This document shows, one piece after another, positions 9,661-21,320 of a stretch of DNA of 64,000 bases. A model generated the notes under the pieces. That model was given only the letters and a program-made list of their open reading frames with translations, was not told the origin of the DNA and searched no databases. Origin of the DNA: Symbiodinium natans (taxonomy: Eukaryota; Sar; Dinophyceae; Suessiales; Symbiodiniaceae). The position numbers and the translations under genes are program-made. The stretch lies in assembly GCA_905221605.1 (NCBI GenBank), contig CAJNDS010001112.1, positions 1,650,972 to 1,714,971 of the forward strand, in the 5' to 3' direction. The first letter of the stretch is position 1; the number at the start of each line of letters is the position of its first letter.

Positions 9661-10654
9661 GCATCTTGGCCCAGACACTGAAGCCCGGGTTTAGGGTTTA
9701 GGGTTTAGGGTTTAGGGTTCACTACTGTTAGCTTCAGAACCCCCACAAAAAATAAAGAAAAGCCTTCACTACGAGCTGCGTAAGAACCCCCGAAAATAGA
9801 GGAAAAACCTTCAGTACTGTTTGCTAAAGAGCCCTAGAAAAGCAAAGACGATTCTTCCTTACGAGGGCAAGATAGGCGTTCATATTTGTTGTTTTCTTGG
9901 GGGGTTCTTAAGCAAATAGTAGGTCAAGTAGGCAGCAAAGGGGGGTGAAGCCTCAAAGCCTAACACCTTACCAGGCGGGCCCTTGGGCTATTTGTGTTTT
10001 TTCCTGATTGGGTTCAAGAGGCTCAGAGTTAGGAGTCTTCTACAGGGGCTCCTGAGTTCCATCCTAGCTTAAGACCCTGAGCCAAGTGGCAAGTCCTTGC
10101 ATGGAGCTTTGTGGTACTTTAAACGTATCTTTAGATCCTTACCTTTTTTTTGGGTTCCTTGGGTTTCTTAGGAAGGCAACCTAAAAAGTTTAATTTGCAG
10201 CTACCCTTCTGAGTGCAGCCAAGGGAGGCTTGGCCATGCGAGATTCGGGGCTCTTCCACCGCATCGGCTCGAAAGCACCCGAAACCCTAAACCCTCTAAG
10301 CCCTAAGTGCCAAACCCTAAACCCTAAACCCTAAACCCTAAACCTTAGGAATCTAGCCTCTTGCAACTGCACAGTCCACGAAGCTCTTGGGTCTTCATCC
10401 CTCAAGCCATCTGAAGCCCAATGAACTTGGGCCCCCCAAAACCCTAAACCCTAAACCCCAAACCCCATAAACCCCCCATAAACCCCCCTTGGACCTCCTA
10501 TGAACCCCTATGAAACCCCCTGTAAACCCCCCTTTGAACCTCCTATGAATCCCTATTACCCCCTATGAACCCCTATAAACTATAAGCCCTACTTCTGCGA
10601 ACATCAGCTCAGCCATGCGATTTGCCAAAAAGCTGCCCTACCGACTTGAGACAT

Positions 10655-10722
10655 GGTAGGGTTTAGGGTTTAGGGTTTAGGGTTTAGGGTTTAGGTTTTA
10701 GGGTTTAGGGTTTAGGGTTTAA
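10655..10722. repeat. TTTAGGG array
   Basis: Nine or so heptamers, flanked by duplicated ctgccctaccgacttgacatgg-like sequence on both sides. Confidence 0.95.
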
Positions 10723-11573
10723 AAAACTGCCCTGGCGACTTGACATGGAACGCCATGGGATGGCTGCTGCCCTCCTGAGACAGTGTGGGGTGGATGGAAG
10801 GCGCTGTGGGAGGTTCCTACACCTCATGACAACTTGCAGGGTTCCGTGTTTGGGGTCTATAAGCTTTTTAGGGGGTTTAGGGTTTTGGGGGTTAGGCCCA
10901 GAGGCTTCTCAACAAAATGTGCTGCGGCTAAATTAGCCTGGGGGCCTAGTCCAGTTGGTGTGGGTGAGGATGTATCTTTGGGCGGGGCCGGGCCTTTTGT
11001 GCTACAGGGACGACGAGCTGAAGCGGTTGCCTCTCTGCGGTAGTAGGGTGAGGGGGGGGGAAGGGCGAGGGGGGGCGGCCCTAAAGCCTATAAACCCTCA
11101 ACCCGCTAACAACATCCTTGAAGTCCAAGCTCGTGAGCTGGCGGACCTCAGAAAACCTTAAACCCTAATACCTGTTAACCTTAAACCCTTCATAAACCCG
11201 AAGCCCTAAGCTCTTCAGAGCCTTAAACCCTAAACCCTATACTCGAAACCCGTGATGGTTTGCTTTTGTTCGGAAGCCATGGGCTAGCCCCTTGGGATTG
11301 TCGTGTCTTCATCAAGCCTTACAAACGAGGTTGAAGCACCTGGCAGCCTCCCCGTAGCCCCCAGAACCAGGTGACTTGTGGGTCGTTTACTCGAAACCCT
11401 AAACCCTAAACCCTAAACCCTAAACCCTAAACCCTAAACCCTAAACCCCAATTCGGCCTCAGCCTGAACCTTGGCGTACTTCCTTAGATTTTCCCAGACC
11501 AACCTTTTAACCCCGCTGTGCCGTGGCTAGCCCTAAACCCTAAACCCTAAACCCTAAACCGAAAACCCTAAAC

Positions 11574-11706
11574 CGAAGAGAAACCCTAAGTTATGGGCTT
11601 GGAGGAGTCGGCCTCCTCCGCGAACCCGCCAAGTTCGCCACACGCTGGGCGGAGAATCCGAAGGAGCTCTCGGCACTGCTGTGCCTGTGGCCGAACCAGG
11701 AGCGCT
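11574..11706 (+). CDS. Unassigned exon-like open frame in giant intron
   Basis: An open frame reads GLGGVGLLREPAKFATRW and continues to LSALLCLWPNQERF without a stop. GC-rich and codon-like against a repeat background, but start, end and family are unknown. It was considered for OGDH and rejected because exons 19-22 fill that part of the protein. Confidence 0.35.
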
Positions 11707-12397
11707 TTAGGGTTTAGGGTTTGGGGTTTGGGGTTTGGGGTTTAGGGTGTAGGGTGTAGGGTTTAGGGTTTAGGGCCAGGGTTTAGGGTTTCACCCCCCC
11801 CCCCCCCCCCCCCCAAGTACCCCTCAATAGGACCCGAAGTGGGGTCTAGCCCTCGTGCCTCTCCCCTCCTCCCCGGTCTCCTCTTCCCTCTCCCCTGTCT
11901 GCTCTCCTCTGTCCCCTCTGCTTTTTAGGGTTTAGGGTTCAGGGTTTAGGGTTTAGGGTTGTCTGTTTCTCACCAAGATGTCGGCATGCTTCAAGACTCC
12001 CAGCTGAGTGCTTTTTTGGCTCTAGATGAGGCCTCCAGTCCTTTAGGGACCCCTGGGCTTCAGTTCTTCATGGGTTTCCCCTGTGCCCCTCTCTATACTA
12101 CCCCCCGTGCACGGGGGTCCCCCCCTTAACCTTCATGAGGCTTAATTATACCTAAATAGTAGCCCTGATTATGGGAGAACCTAGGCGAGGTAGTTAGCCT
12201 TAATGAGGCTTAATTATCCCTAAGTAGCCTTGATTATGGGAGAACCTGGGGGGGGGGGGGGTAGTACCGAGGGGGTAGGCGACCGGCCGAGGAATCGCCT
12301 GGCAAATGGCGGAGGCGTCCGAGAGTGCAAAGATTCTTGGGTTAGGGTTTAGGATTTAGGTTTTTTAGGGTCTAGGGTTTAGGGTTGCAGGGTCTAG

Positions 12398-12513
12398 TCA
12401 AGCAGAGCACGACAAGGAACCCAAGTCTCATAAGCTCCAAGCACAAAAAAATGCTTCCATCCTAAATTCCGAAAGCGAACTGCTCTCGGCCAGGCTTGTA
12501 AAGGTTGAAGAGA
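12398..12513 (+). CDS. Unassigned coiled-coil-like exon candidate
   Basis: The frame after agcag reads EHDKEPKSHKLQAQKNASIL and goes on to NSESELLSARL, ending near a gtaaag donor at about 12508. Charged and heptad-like. It could be an N-terminal exon of the PPR gene that follows. No homology is claimed. Confidence 0.35.
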
Positions 12514-13150
12514 TGAGAACTGATAAGGGTGCAGGCAAACCTATCCGCTGCACGGAGCCTTTCCATCCTAAACCCGGAACCCGATGAAGGCGATGTGTTC
12601 CGTGCCCTGCACCAGCTTCGAAAGGCCAACGTGCCCAGGCCAGCGACAAGGACTGGAACGTAATTAAGCTTCAGTTCAGTGCTTCATAGACCCCCACAAT
12701 AGCGCAGGAGCCTAGATCATTGCTACTGCTATCCCCTTAGTTACAACCCAACCCATATATGAATACATGCATATAAAATAGATAATACATATACATATCT
12801 ATCTATATACTTTCAAAAAAACTACTTTTGTTAACATCATGATTCGTACACCATCTCAAATGCGACAGCAATGACCTGCATACCGCTTTTGAAGGGATTA
12901 CAAGCCGGTTTGGGGCATACTGTTGGGGGGTTCAACTGAGTCTGGCTCACGGTTGGGGACAGCGCGCGAAAGCAAACGGCTTAGAGTGAAACAGCAGAAG
13001 CAGAACTAGGTCGGACCGTGGGACGTGCTTTCATTCCTAACCCTGAAGCGTGTGGCTGGCTTGCTGGTTGCTAGGCGGCAAGGTGCCCCAATGAACCCCA
13101 AATTTCCTGAACCCTAAACCCTAAACCCTAAACCCTTGATTCGCTTTCTA

Positions 13151-13194
13151 GCCGAGGTGCCTTTGAACGTCGTGCATGTCAACGTGGCCATCAA
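13151..13194 (+). CDS. PPR exon (EVPLNVVHVNVAIK)
   Basis: After ctag reads EVPLNVVHVNVAIK and ends at a gc donor. It aligns with PDVVSYNAAISA, helix A of a PPR motif. Confidence 0.7.
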
Positions 13195-13985
13195 GGCTGA
13201 CGGGTAGGTCCCTTGATACCTTCTTTCAAGGGTTCTGAAGTACGGGCCCTTGGGTTTTTATTGTAGGGTGTGAAAGGGGTGCTCATTTAAGGGACCATAC
13301 TACCCAAAGATTGCTGTTATCCTGGTCGACTTAGTTTGCCGTGTTCTCGTTCTCTTGGGGGCTAGATCATCAGATCAAACCATGCCAAAAATGTACCCTA
13401 GGCTTTCACCTTGGTTATTGGAGCACCCTTTCCTGCGCTTTTTCCCCATATTCCCTTCGCATCCTTGTATGGCAAAAGGAGATGTTCTAGGGGACTCCTT
13501 GTTAACAGCTTGCATTTACACATGAGGTATGTATGGTAGCCGTGATTGCCTGGGCCGCACACAAGGGTTCGTGGGGAAGCTGCGAGCTTAAGATGTCGCA
13601 GAGGCCAAAACAAGCATGCAGAACGCACCCTGCTGAGCCCCGTTTTCCGAGGCTCTAAACCCTAAACCCTGAATGGTAAAAAAAAACCCTAAACCCTAAG
13701 GTGTTCCTTCACAGGTTCAGGGGCCCCACCCTGGACCCTACACCCTACTAACCCAACCCATCATCGCGGGATGTCCCCTGGAGCGCGGCACCCAAACCTC
13801 GAACCTAATTTTAGGGTTCAGGGTTCAGGGTTCAGGGTTTAGGGTTCAGGGGAGGGCGAAGTCTCTTGGAAAAGGGTTTAGGGACTCTACTACAAGCCTA
13901 CAACCCTACCCGCCATGGGCTTAGGGTTTAGGGTTCAGGGTTTCGGGGACCTTCAAGACCCTGCGACCTTACAAACCCTACCCGC

Positions 13986-14129
13986 CCTAAACCCTAGACC
14001 CTAAACCCTAAACCTCAAACCCTAAACCCTAAACCCTAAACCCTAAACCCTAAACCCTAAACCCTAAACCCTAAACCCTAAACCCTAAACCCTAAACCCT
14101 AAACCCTAAACCCTAAACCCTAAACCCTA
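13986..14129. repeat. Largest CCCTAAA array in the window
   Basis: About twenty heptamers, nearly perfect in the second half, ending six bases before a PPR exon. Confidence 0.98.
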
Positions 14130-14134
14130 GCCAG

Positions 14135-14198
14135 GCCGCCCGATCCAGCTGGCCCTTGGCACTCCAGGTGCTCTGCGAGGCTCCCGACCTGAGCCTTG
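14135..14198 (+). CDS. PPR exon (SSWPLALQVL)
   Basis: Reads AARSSWPLALQVLCEAPDLS then L plus G; W-x2-ALxxL is PPR helix B. The leftover G plus AT of the next exon makes Asp. Confidence 0.8.
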
Positions 14199-14559
14199 GC
14201 CGATCTTCGGGGGTTTAGAAGGTGTAGGGTTTAGAAGGTGTAGGGTTTTTTTGTGGGAGTGAGGATTTAGGCGGTGCAGGGTCTAGGGTTTGGCGTTTGT
14301 AGAGTTTGCAGGTTTGCAGGAGCACTTCCGAGGATCATCGCTTACAGTACCCTTGAATCCCTTTATACACATTGCATAAACTCATTTTTCAGATCCTAAA
14401 AGCCCAGATTGTGAGCGATGGTTAGCCGCAGCTTCACAATTTCGGGCAGGATTCAACGGATTCAGCTTCTTTTCACGCTAAACCCCAAACCCTAAACCCT
14501 AGACCCTAGACCCTAAACCCTAAACCCTAAACCTAAACCACCCTGCGCAAGGACAGTAG

Positions 14560-14666
14560 ATCCCGATGTCGTCTCCTTCAACTCGGTGATCAGTGCCTGC
14601 CGAGCTAGTTGGCCTTGTGCGCTGGCACTGCTGGAAAGCATGGAAGCAAAGCGGGTGGCTGCGACG
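14560..14666 (+). CDS. PPR exon (PDVVSFNSVISAC)
   Basis: AT-PDVVSFNSVISACRASW, then PCALALLESMEAKRVAAT. A nearly complete PPR repeat and the clearest proof of the family. The ga donor opens an intron filled by a 1.4-kb inverted-repeat element. Confidence 0.92.
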
Positions 14667-14708
14667 GACGCCTCAGGGCAGGGGATGAAAAGTAAGGAGG
14701 TCTGGGTT

Positions 14709-16140
14709 TAGGGTTAACCTTTTCGGGGTATGATACTCCCGGTACTGGATAAGACGATTCAATTAGGCAGGTTATAACCCTGGTTATAAGTCGGGCAACC
14801 CATGTTATAACCCCGATAACTCCACCCAAAGTTCACCCCTAACTTCTCTACTACTTATACCCTTAGTTACTGGGGTTAGGGGTGAGTTATGTAAGTGTGC
14901 CAGGAAAGTTATAAGTTAGTTAGGGTTTAGTTATAGTCAAGTTAGGGTCTAGTTACGGGTTCGCGTTGTTTTTGCTTCTGCAGAAGGCAGTGTTGGCCTG
15001 GAAGCCGTGATATAGCGAGGATGGCTGGCGTTGTCGTCTGAGGTCAGTAAAGGAAGTGTTCTCAAAGAGAAACTTCAGTCGCACGTCTTGCTGCCATTTG
15101 CTGTCGTTTGTGTTCAAGCCGAAGTGTCAATTGGGGTCATGAACGCAATACGGAGATCGCACCACGAAAGGGTGGAGCGACGGCGCTTGCAGCTGATATC
15201 CTTTGCGAGGTATTGGACTTTCGCTTCACACCATGCCCACCCTTTCGTGGTGCGATCGCAGTATTGCGTTCATGACCCCAAGTGACACTTCGGCTTGAAC
15301 ACAAACGACAGCAAATGGCGGCAAGACGTGCGTTTGTTTTCAGCTTTGGGGCCCTGTCGGCCCGGTGTCGGCCTGTGTCGGCCCGCTTCGGGGACTACGC
15401 TGGCTGGCCCTGGGTCCGCGTGTCGGCCCGTGTCGGCCCAACGGTTTTCCATGGTTATTACTAAGCATTTTAACGGTTTCCCTTTGTCGGCCCGTGTCGG
15501 CCCATCGGCGCGCATGATTAGGTGGCTGGGGCTCCTGTCGGCCCGGTGTCGGCCTGCTCTGCCAGCCAGATCCCAAAAAAACCATGTTTCCTTCCGAAAA
15601 AAACATGTTGACTGTCGATGCTCCTTCTGAGTCTTGGTGACGACTGAATGAATTTCCTGGTTTGCCCGAAGCAGCTGGCTCAGTCCTTCTTGTCTTTTGC
15701 CTCGACTCCTCGACCTCGCAGACAAGCCGGGTGAGGCGTTGGTGCCAGCACCAAAGAAGGAAAAGCTTTGCCAGCTTTGCCGCCGTGTCTGCAGCCCCGA
15801 CCTGGCCGATAGTGTTTCTTCTTTCCAGCCTTGCCAGCAGAATCCCTGGACCTTGTCTGCCTGGGGCGATATGATGGAGCTCACCTCCTCTGCTTGCATT
15901 GAAAAGGTGTGTAGATCTGCCAATTTCGGTCCTACATGGCAAACCATCAACACCTTGAAACACACACCGGCGAAAACATAGTTAGGTCGAAGTTACGGAT
16001 CCACCCTAACTAGGTTATAAGTTACTTAACATAACTAGAGTATAAGTCACTTATAACCCCGGTAACCGAAACGTCTTATCCAGTATAAGCCCAAAGGTGA
16101 ACCTCTCGTTCCCTAGGGTTAACCTTTAGTTCCCTAGGAT
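14709..16140. mobile_element. 1.4-kb inverted-repeat element in a PPR intron
   Basis: Outer arms share tactggataagacg and its complement cgtcttatccagta, plus repeated ggttataa motifs in opposite orientation at both ends. Inside is a long hairpin (15087-15332) and a stretch rich in tgtcggcccg repeats (about 15350-15560). A 231-residue minus-strand open frame (15270-15965) has a repeated RADxGR-type composition and no recognisable domain. No transposase seen, so non-autonomous. Confidence 0.7.
15087..15332. repeat. Long near-perfect hairpin
   Basis: Arms of about 95 nt (15087-15181 and 15237-15332) are almost exact reverse complements, with a loop of about 55 nt. Matching pieces are tgtcgtttgtgttcaagccg / cggcttgaacacaaacgaca and caccacgaaagggtgg / ccaccctttcgtggtg. 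Confidence 0.88.
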
Positions 16141-16584
16141 AATGGACAGCTAAACCCTAAACCTTAAACCCTGAACCCTGAACCCTAAACCCTAAACCCG
16201 AAGAAATGGGGGGCCAAAGCTCCAAATTGCTGTGACATGCAGAGCGAAGGGTGAACAGACCATGAGTGCGGCTCTATCTTCCCTCACTTGTCAAGAACTA
16301 GCTGGCTCCTTGATTTCTGAACGAAATAAACGAAACCCATGAACGACTCTTAAGGGGCCTTTAAGAATGTGATGATAATGTTGCATCATGAAACCTATTA
16401 ATATGGTCCCTCTTGCCCTTTTGGGTTGTGTAGGGTACATAAGGGGCATATAAGATCCCTGCTCAGGGCCCATACTTCTTAGATTTAGGGTTTAGGGTTT
16501 ATGGTTTAGGGTTTAGGGTTTAGTGTTTAGGGTTTAGGGTTTAGGGACCATGTCACGACCCTAAGACTCAACTCTCATCTGCAG

Positions 16585-16665
16585 GAAGTCAGCTACAGCT
16601 CGGCGATCAACGCTTGCAGCGATGCCTGGGAGGTGGCAGTGGAGCTGCTGAAGACCATGCACGAG
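16585..16665 (+). CDS. PPR exon (EVSYSSAINAC)
   Basis: After gcag reads EVSYSSAINACSDAW and EVAVELLKTMHE, ending at a gc donor. It is one PPR repeat, two residues short in the loop. Confidence 0.9.
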
Positions 16666-16721
16666 GCTTAGGGTTTAGGGTTTAGGGTTTAGGGTTTAGG
16701 GTTTAGGGTTTGATTCAACAG

Positions 16722-16821
16722 CCCTAAGGGTCCATGTACCTCATTCTTCTATGCTTGGGCCCCAAAGTCCCTATATAGAAGGCCCAAGTATTCTCTATTT
16801 AGGTGCATGGACTCCTAGGGT
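16722..16821. mobile_element. Inverted-repeat element, family C
   Basis: ccctaagggtccatgtacc at the left and ggtgcatggactcctaggg at the right, with inner gcttgggcc / ggcccaagt. Other copies: 20519, 25604, 31202, 40243, 43985 and 56026. Confidence 0.72.
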
Positions 16822-17207
16822 TCTACGGGACACAGTTATGCTGCTCCATTCGGCGTAAAGAAGAGTTCGCAACGAGGACAAACTGTGGATGAACTCGAGT
16901 GCAGCAACCCTATGGAGTTAAACCCTAAACCCTAAACATGTATCAGTATCCCAGCGCCTGAATGTCCATGCTGAGTTTGTCCACTCATGCCCCATGGGTC
17001 GTCTGCAGTCTTAGGAAAGCCCCAAAGAGCCCTACACCCTAACCCTAATAAGGCCTTAATTCGGCCTTGCAAAAAGTCATCTGGATTCCTAAGAAATGTC
17101 AGCCCCAAAAAGCAGTGCTCCGTGGATGGTATTGCCCCAAATGATTGTGGATGAGATTGTCCCAAATGACTCATACTAAACTCCAAACCCTAAAGCAGTT
17201 AACAACT

Positions 17208-17330
17208 ACAAGGAGGGCCCCCCCTAGCTATAAGTAAGTTATAAGGACCCTAAACTGGGTTATAAGGATCCTAACTTAGGTTATAAGTCAGTCCCTTAAC
17301 TATAGTTAGTATAGTAAGGGGGCCCCTCCT
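17208..17330. mobile_element. Palindromic element in PPR intron
   Basis: caaggaggggccccc-type ends on both sides (aaggagggcccccccta and aagggggcccctccttg) enclose several ttataagg repeats in both orientations. Confidence 0.65.
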
Positions 17331-17348
17331 TGTATAGAGAGTCCGGAG

Positions 17349-17459
17349 GATGCTTTGCTTCCCTACGTCGTGGCCTTCGGTGCCGCCATCAACGCCTGCG
17401 CCCGCGCGGGGCAGGGCGCAGCTGCGCGGGAGCTGCTGCAGGACCTGAGAAGCGCGGCG
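17349..17459 (+). CDS. PPR exon (YVVAFGAAINACARAG)
   Basis: Reads DALLPYVVAFGAAINACARA, then GQGAAARELLQDLRSAA. A full PPR repeat in one exon; ends at or near a gc donor. Confidence 0.88.
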
Positions 17460-17496
17460 GCCTTAGGGTTTAGGTTTAGGGTTTGGATTCATGGGG

Positions 17497-17590
17497 TACC
17501 CTAAGGCTCCAAACAGCCCAAAGAAGGTCTTAATTACAGACTTTAAACCCCAATGTAGGTAGTACTTATATACTTGGAGCCTCAGGGTAC
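17497..17590. mobile_element. Inverted-repeat element, family F
   Basis: accctaaggctccaa at the left and ttggagcctcagggt at the right, with agcccaaagaagg and gactttaaacccc in the core. Other copies: 25877, 46681 and 55653. Confidence 0.72.
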
Positions 17591-18134
17591 ATACATCGGT
17601 CGATCGTCAGATTGATTTTTTGAAGGAACATGGTGACGCATTGGCTTTCTCGTCTTAGCTTTTCGGGTTTTTTGGTGCCAGGTGGCCGGCCTGGAAGGAA
17701 CTGGAGGGGGAACTGTAAGTCCTAGCCTCGGTTTCCTAAATCCCAAACCCGCAACCCCAAACCCTAACCCTAAACCCTATACCCCTATAACCCTATAACC
17801 CCATAACCCTATAACCCTATAAACCCTAAGTCCGGAGGAGATCGGGCAGAGGCGTCTGCAGGCCTTTGGGCTCCTTGCGGCTGGCGAGTTTCGAAGGGGC
17901 AGAAGATGGGTTTAGGGTTTTGGGTTTAGGGTTTTAGGGTTTAGGGTTTAGGGTTTTAGGGTTTAGGGTTTAGTTTCGAAGGGGCAGAAGATGGGTTTAG
18001 GGTTTAGGTTTTAGGGTTTAGGGTTTAGGATGGCCGAGAATCCGAGAAAGTTGCGGAATGGGATTGCAAACGAGCCCCTTTTTCTAGTCTAGCTTGCCCC
18101 TCATACAGCAAGGACTGTAAGATGCTGTTGCGAG

Positions 18135-18179
18135 GTCAACGAGATTGCCTTCAATTCCGCCATCTCCGCCTGCGAAAAG
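18135..18179 (+). CDS. PPR exon (VNEIAFNSAISACEK)
   Basis: Fifteen codons VNEIAFNSAISACEK after gcgag, ending at gcgggg. The next exon starts GCCGGG, a short direct repeat across the intron. Confidence 0.9.
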
Positions 18180-18446
18180 GCGGGGCGTTGCCGAAAAGCA
18201 AGCCCTAAAGCCCCAACAGCTCGAAAATCCCCAAACCCGAAACCCACACCCTCAAAACCACAACAACTCCGCCCTAAACCCTACACCCTCAACCCTGCAC
18301 CCTCAACCCTCAACCCTAAACCCTAAACCCTAAACCCTAAACCCCTAAAACCTAAAACCTAAACCCTCAACCCTCAACCCTCAACCCTAAACCCTAAACC
18401 CTAAACCCTAAACCCTAAACCCTAAACCCTACCTAAACCCGGGCAG

Positions 18447-18493
18447 GCCGGGGACTGGGAAGAGGCGGCCGGTCTCCTCTGGCAGCCGCTGAG
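18447..18493 (+). CDS. PPR exon (AGDWEEAAGLLWQPL)
   Basis: Follows ACEK of the previous exon exactly: AGDWEEAAGLLWQPLS. The 3' boundary is uncertain by a few bases. Confidence 0.85.
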
Positions 18494-18930
18494 CTGCCTA
18501 GGGGTGCGGGGCTTGGTCTGGCTCTTCCTAAAGCAGCATTAGATATACTTAGGGTCTTGGGTTTAGGGTTTCAGGGTTTCAGGGTTTCAGGATTTAGGGT
18601 TTAGGGTATTTGGTGCTTTGTGGTGGCATATGTTGATATATATATATATATAGAGAGAGAGAGAGGGAGAGGGAGAGGGAGAGGTGCACTGTGCACGCTT
18701 CTGTCACAATGGAGGGCATGCCTGCACACATGGAATGCAGCCACTGGGAAATCGGGGGCGGTTCGGCCGGGTGCACAAGGCTCCGAATCTCTTCGGTCCC
18801 ACAAGTTTAAAGGCAAAAAAGGGCGCAAAAGGCAAAATGCAAAAGATATTTCAAGCGAAGCGTAGAAAAAGCGACAATATCAGAAGGTCGCAAACCGGGG
18901 GGGAGTCTTGGGGCGCCCAGGATGTCTGAG

Positions 18931-18987
18931 CGCCGCATGTCGGCAGATGTTGTGAGCCACAACGCCGTCATCAGCGCGTTCGAGAAG
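18931..18987 (+). CDS. PPR exon (ADVVSHNAVISAFEK)
   Basis: Reads RRMSADVVSHNAVISAFEK and ends at gtggtt (GT-AG). The acceptor could also be at 18920 or 18946; this choice gives the standard 11-residue spacing after LL. Confidence 0.85.
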
Positions 18988-19706
18988 GTGGTTGCCTGAC
19001 AATTAGGCTGTGTTCGGGAGGGTTTAAGGTTTCGCCGCCAGTGCTGGTTAGAGGCAGCAACACCTTATTAGTAGTAGTAGAGTAGGTAACCTTGAACCCT
19101 TTTCGGGCACCCATCATCCCTATGTAATCCCAAAGGTCAACCTTTAGTTCCCCTAGGATACTGGACAACTAAGAAAGGGGCTTCGTGTTGTACGGCTCAG
19201 CTGGAACTTTTGGGGTTTAGGGTTTAGGGTTTAGGGTTTGGGGTTTGGGGTTTGGGGTTTGGGGGTTTGGGGTTTAGGGGTGCCGAACGAGTCGAAGTTA
19301 CAACCGGAGGATCCTCCCAAGTCTAAAGCCCGAGGAGGAAGCGAAGTTGGGAGTGTTCAGTTGGAGCCTACCTAGCTAGAGAACCGTTTAGATTTAGGGT
19401 ACAAAACCCAAAGCCTACCTTTTGCAGTTTACCCAAATGATCCTATATGAACCCAAAGCCTAATTTTCTTGGTAGGTTTCCAATGAATCCTACAAGGGGT
19501 GTTATAGTAAGAAAAAGTATGCATTGGGCTTTGAGGGTAGACTGGCAATTGTCGCCCCTACTTCGGCGTACTTGGCTTTGTGGCTGCAACACAACAGGGA
19601 AATTAGGCACCCGCCCTCCAAGAGAGGAAGTTACACTTTGGGGGGTCCAGGCAATCCCTAAACCCTAACCCCTAAACCCGAAGAAAGGCACGAAGCCATT
19701 TTGCAG

Positions 19707-19756
19707 GCAGGGCAGTGGGAGAGGGCCATCCAGCAGCTGCAGGTGATGTCCCACGA
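19707..19756 (+). CDS. PPR exon (AGQWERAIQQLQVM)
   Basis: AGQWERAIQQLQVMSH plus GA, following FEK in register. The gc donor's leftover GA is completed by G of the next exon. Confidence 0.9.
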
Positions 19757-20023
19757 GCACCCTGGTTGCAGGGTTTAGGGTTTAGGGTTTAGGGTTTTGT
19801 TGGGTGAAGCATCGCAGAGTCGCAAGCTTCTGGGGGGTTCAGGGCATACCCTGGGGGGGGGGGGGCCCAAGCCCTAAACCCTAAACCCTAAACCCTAAAC
19901 GCCGGGTGTCCCTGACTCTTGCAAGCTGCGGTTGGCCTCGGTCTATTCTGGCTCGTAAGCCGCACACGCGCACAGAAACCGCGATTGTCGCCATCGTGTC
20001 ACGCCTGAATGCTGGAACGAGAA

Positions 20024-20135
20024 CCCAAAGAGCCCAATATCCCTTAATTTAGGGAATCTTGCTTAGTTTATCTAGGGATCCCGAATATATGGTTTTTGGT
20101 ATATTCCTTAATTAAGGGGTATTGCGCTCTTTGGG
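20024..20135. mobile_element. Inverted-repeat element, family A
   Basis: acccaaagagcccaatatcc at the left, ggggtattgcgctctttggg at the right, with inner ccttaattta / taaggggt arms. Confidence 0.78.
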
Positions 20136-20319
20136 AACGCCTGCTCGGTTGAGAGGGCCCGGGCTTGGTTGAGCGCTTTCGGCACAAGTTAGAACGTAAG
20201 AGGACATATGGTGTGCCCACTACATCCTAAACCCTAAACCCTAAACCCTAAGCCCTAAACCCTAAACCCTAAACCCTAAACCCTAAGCCCTAAACCCTAA
20301 ACCCTAAGCCCTAAGACAG

Positions 20320-20379
20320 GAAGGTGATCCCCGACACCATCTCTTACAATGCCCTGCTCCTTCGGCTGCAAAAAGAGCC
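20320..20379 (+). CDS. PPR exon (VIPDTISYNALLL)
   Basis: G-KVIPDTISYNALLLRLQKE after gacag. PDxxSYNA is PPR helix A. The end lies near gagccc or gccctg at about 20378-20380. Confidence 0.85.
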
Positions 20380-20518
20380 CTGATCTCTCCAGTTCCTTCC
20401 AGATTTTCCTGAACCCAAAGGATCCATGTACCTTTAGGTGTTCTGGGTTTAGGGTTTAGGGTTTAGGCTTTGGGGTTATATAAGGATCCATGTACCTTTG
20501 GGTGTTATGGGTTTAGGG

Positions 20519-20628
20519 TTGATCCATGTACCAATTGTAATATACACTTGGGTGCCCTAAAGCTACTATATAGGAACCCCTTTAAGGCCCAAACATATAC
20601 TATATGGGCAACATGGACCCTTAGGGAT
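20519..20628. mobile_element. Inverted-repeat element, family C
   Basis: gatccatgtacc ... gcaacatggaccc ends; cttgggtgccctaaagc and ggcccaaacata inside. A partial copy sits just upstream at 20411-20520. Confidence 0.6.
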
Positions 20629-20671
20629 TAACCCATCCTGAAAGAAAGCGGCTGAGCCGTCGGAGTCTGGC

Positions 20672-20736
20672 GCCCTAAACCCTAAACCCTAAACCCTAAA
20701 CCCTAAACCCTAAACCCTAAACCCTAAACCCTAAAC
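20672..20736. repeat. CCCTAAA array
   Basis: Nine perfect heptamers in a PPR intron. Confidence 0.96.
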
Positions 20737-21262
20737 CCATGTTTCCTTTCTGCGCCTGGTCCGACGACTCCAGCCAAGCTCAGACCCTCTGAGCGCCTGC
20801 AGGACTCGGGAAGTTTTCAGTGTGGTGTGAGACAACCTTAGTAGCTGAGTAGGCAACCTTTAACCTTTTGGGGTATATACATGTATATATATATATATAT
20901 ATATAGTTAACCCTACCAGGTTAACTTTTTTTGAGGGTACTCAGCAACCAAGTCGGCAACTCGCTCAGCAACCGGGGGCTTACTGTCCTTGCATGGGGGG
21001 TTTCACGGGATTCTTTAGAGGGATGCTGTGCTTCGGAGGGCTCTTGGGGGATGACCTGGGATGCGCTCCAAACCATGAACCCCCGATTCTGGCGGATTTA
21101 GGGTTTAGGGCTTAGGGGTTTAGGGTTTAGGGTTTTAGGGGTTTAGGGGTTTAGGGGTTTAGGGGTTTAGGGGTTTAGGGTTTAGGGGTTTAGGGGTTTA
21201 GGGGGTTTCGGGTTTATTATTCGGGCTTAGGCAACACAAAAAACGCCATTCGAAGATCGAAG

Positions 21263-21320
21263 GATCTCCGCCTGTGGCCGGGCCGGGCAGTGGGAGGTGG
21301 CGCTGGAGGTCTTGGCAAGA
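21263..21320 (+). CDS. PPR exon (ISACGRAGQWEVALEVL)
   Basis: ISACGRAGQWEVALEVLA matches the dinoflagellate PPR consensus. The start is uncertain: if it begins at TGG (21291) the register with the previous exon is better. A poly-G run follows. Confidence 0.78.

Noticed and set aside
11634-11706. LWPNQERF at 11.7 kb as the OGDH exon before the FELG exon
   Set aside because: It resembles LWPNQ of animal OGDH, but exons 53518, 54592 and 55028 fill this part of the protein in phase with exact family spacing, so the match is taken as chance.
15270-15965. 231-codon minus-strand frame as a transposase
   Set aside because: Biased repeated composition from tgtcggcccg repeats and the hairpin; no catalytic motif or domain could be seen.
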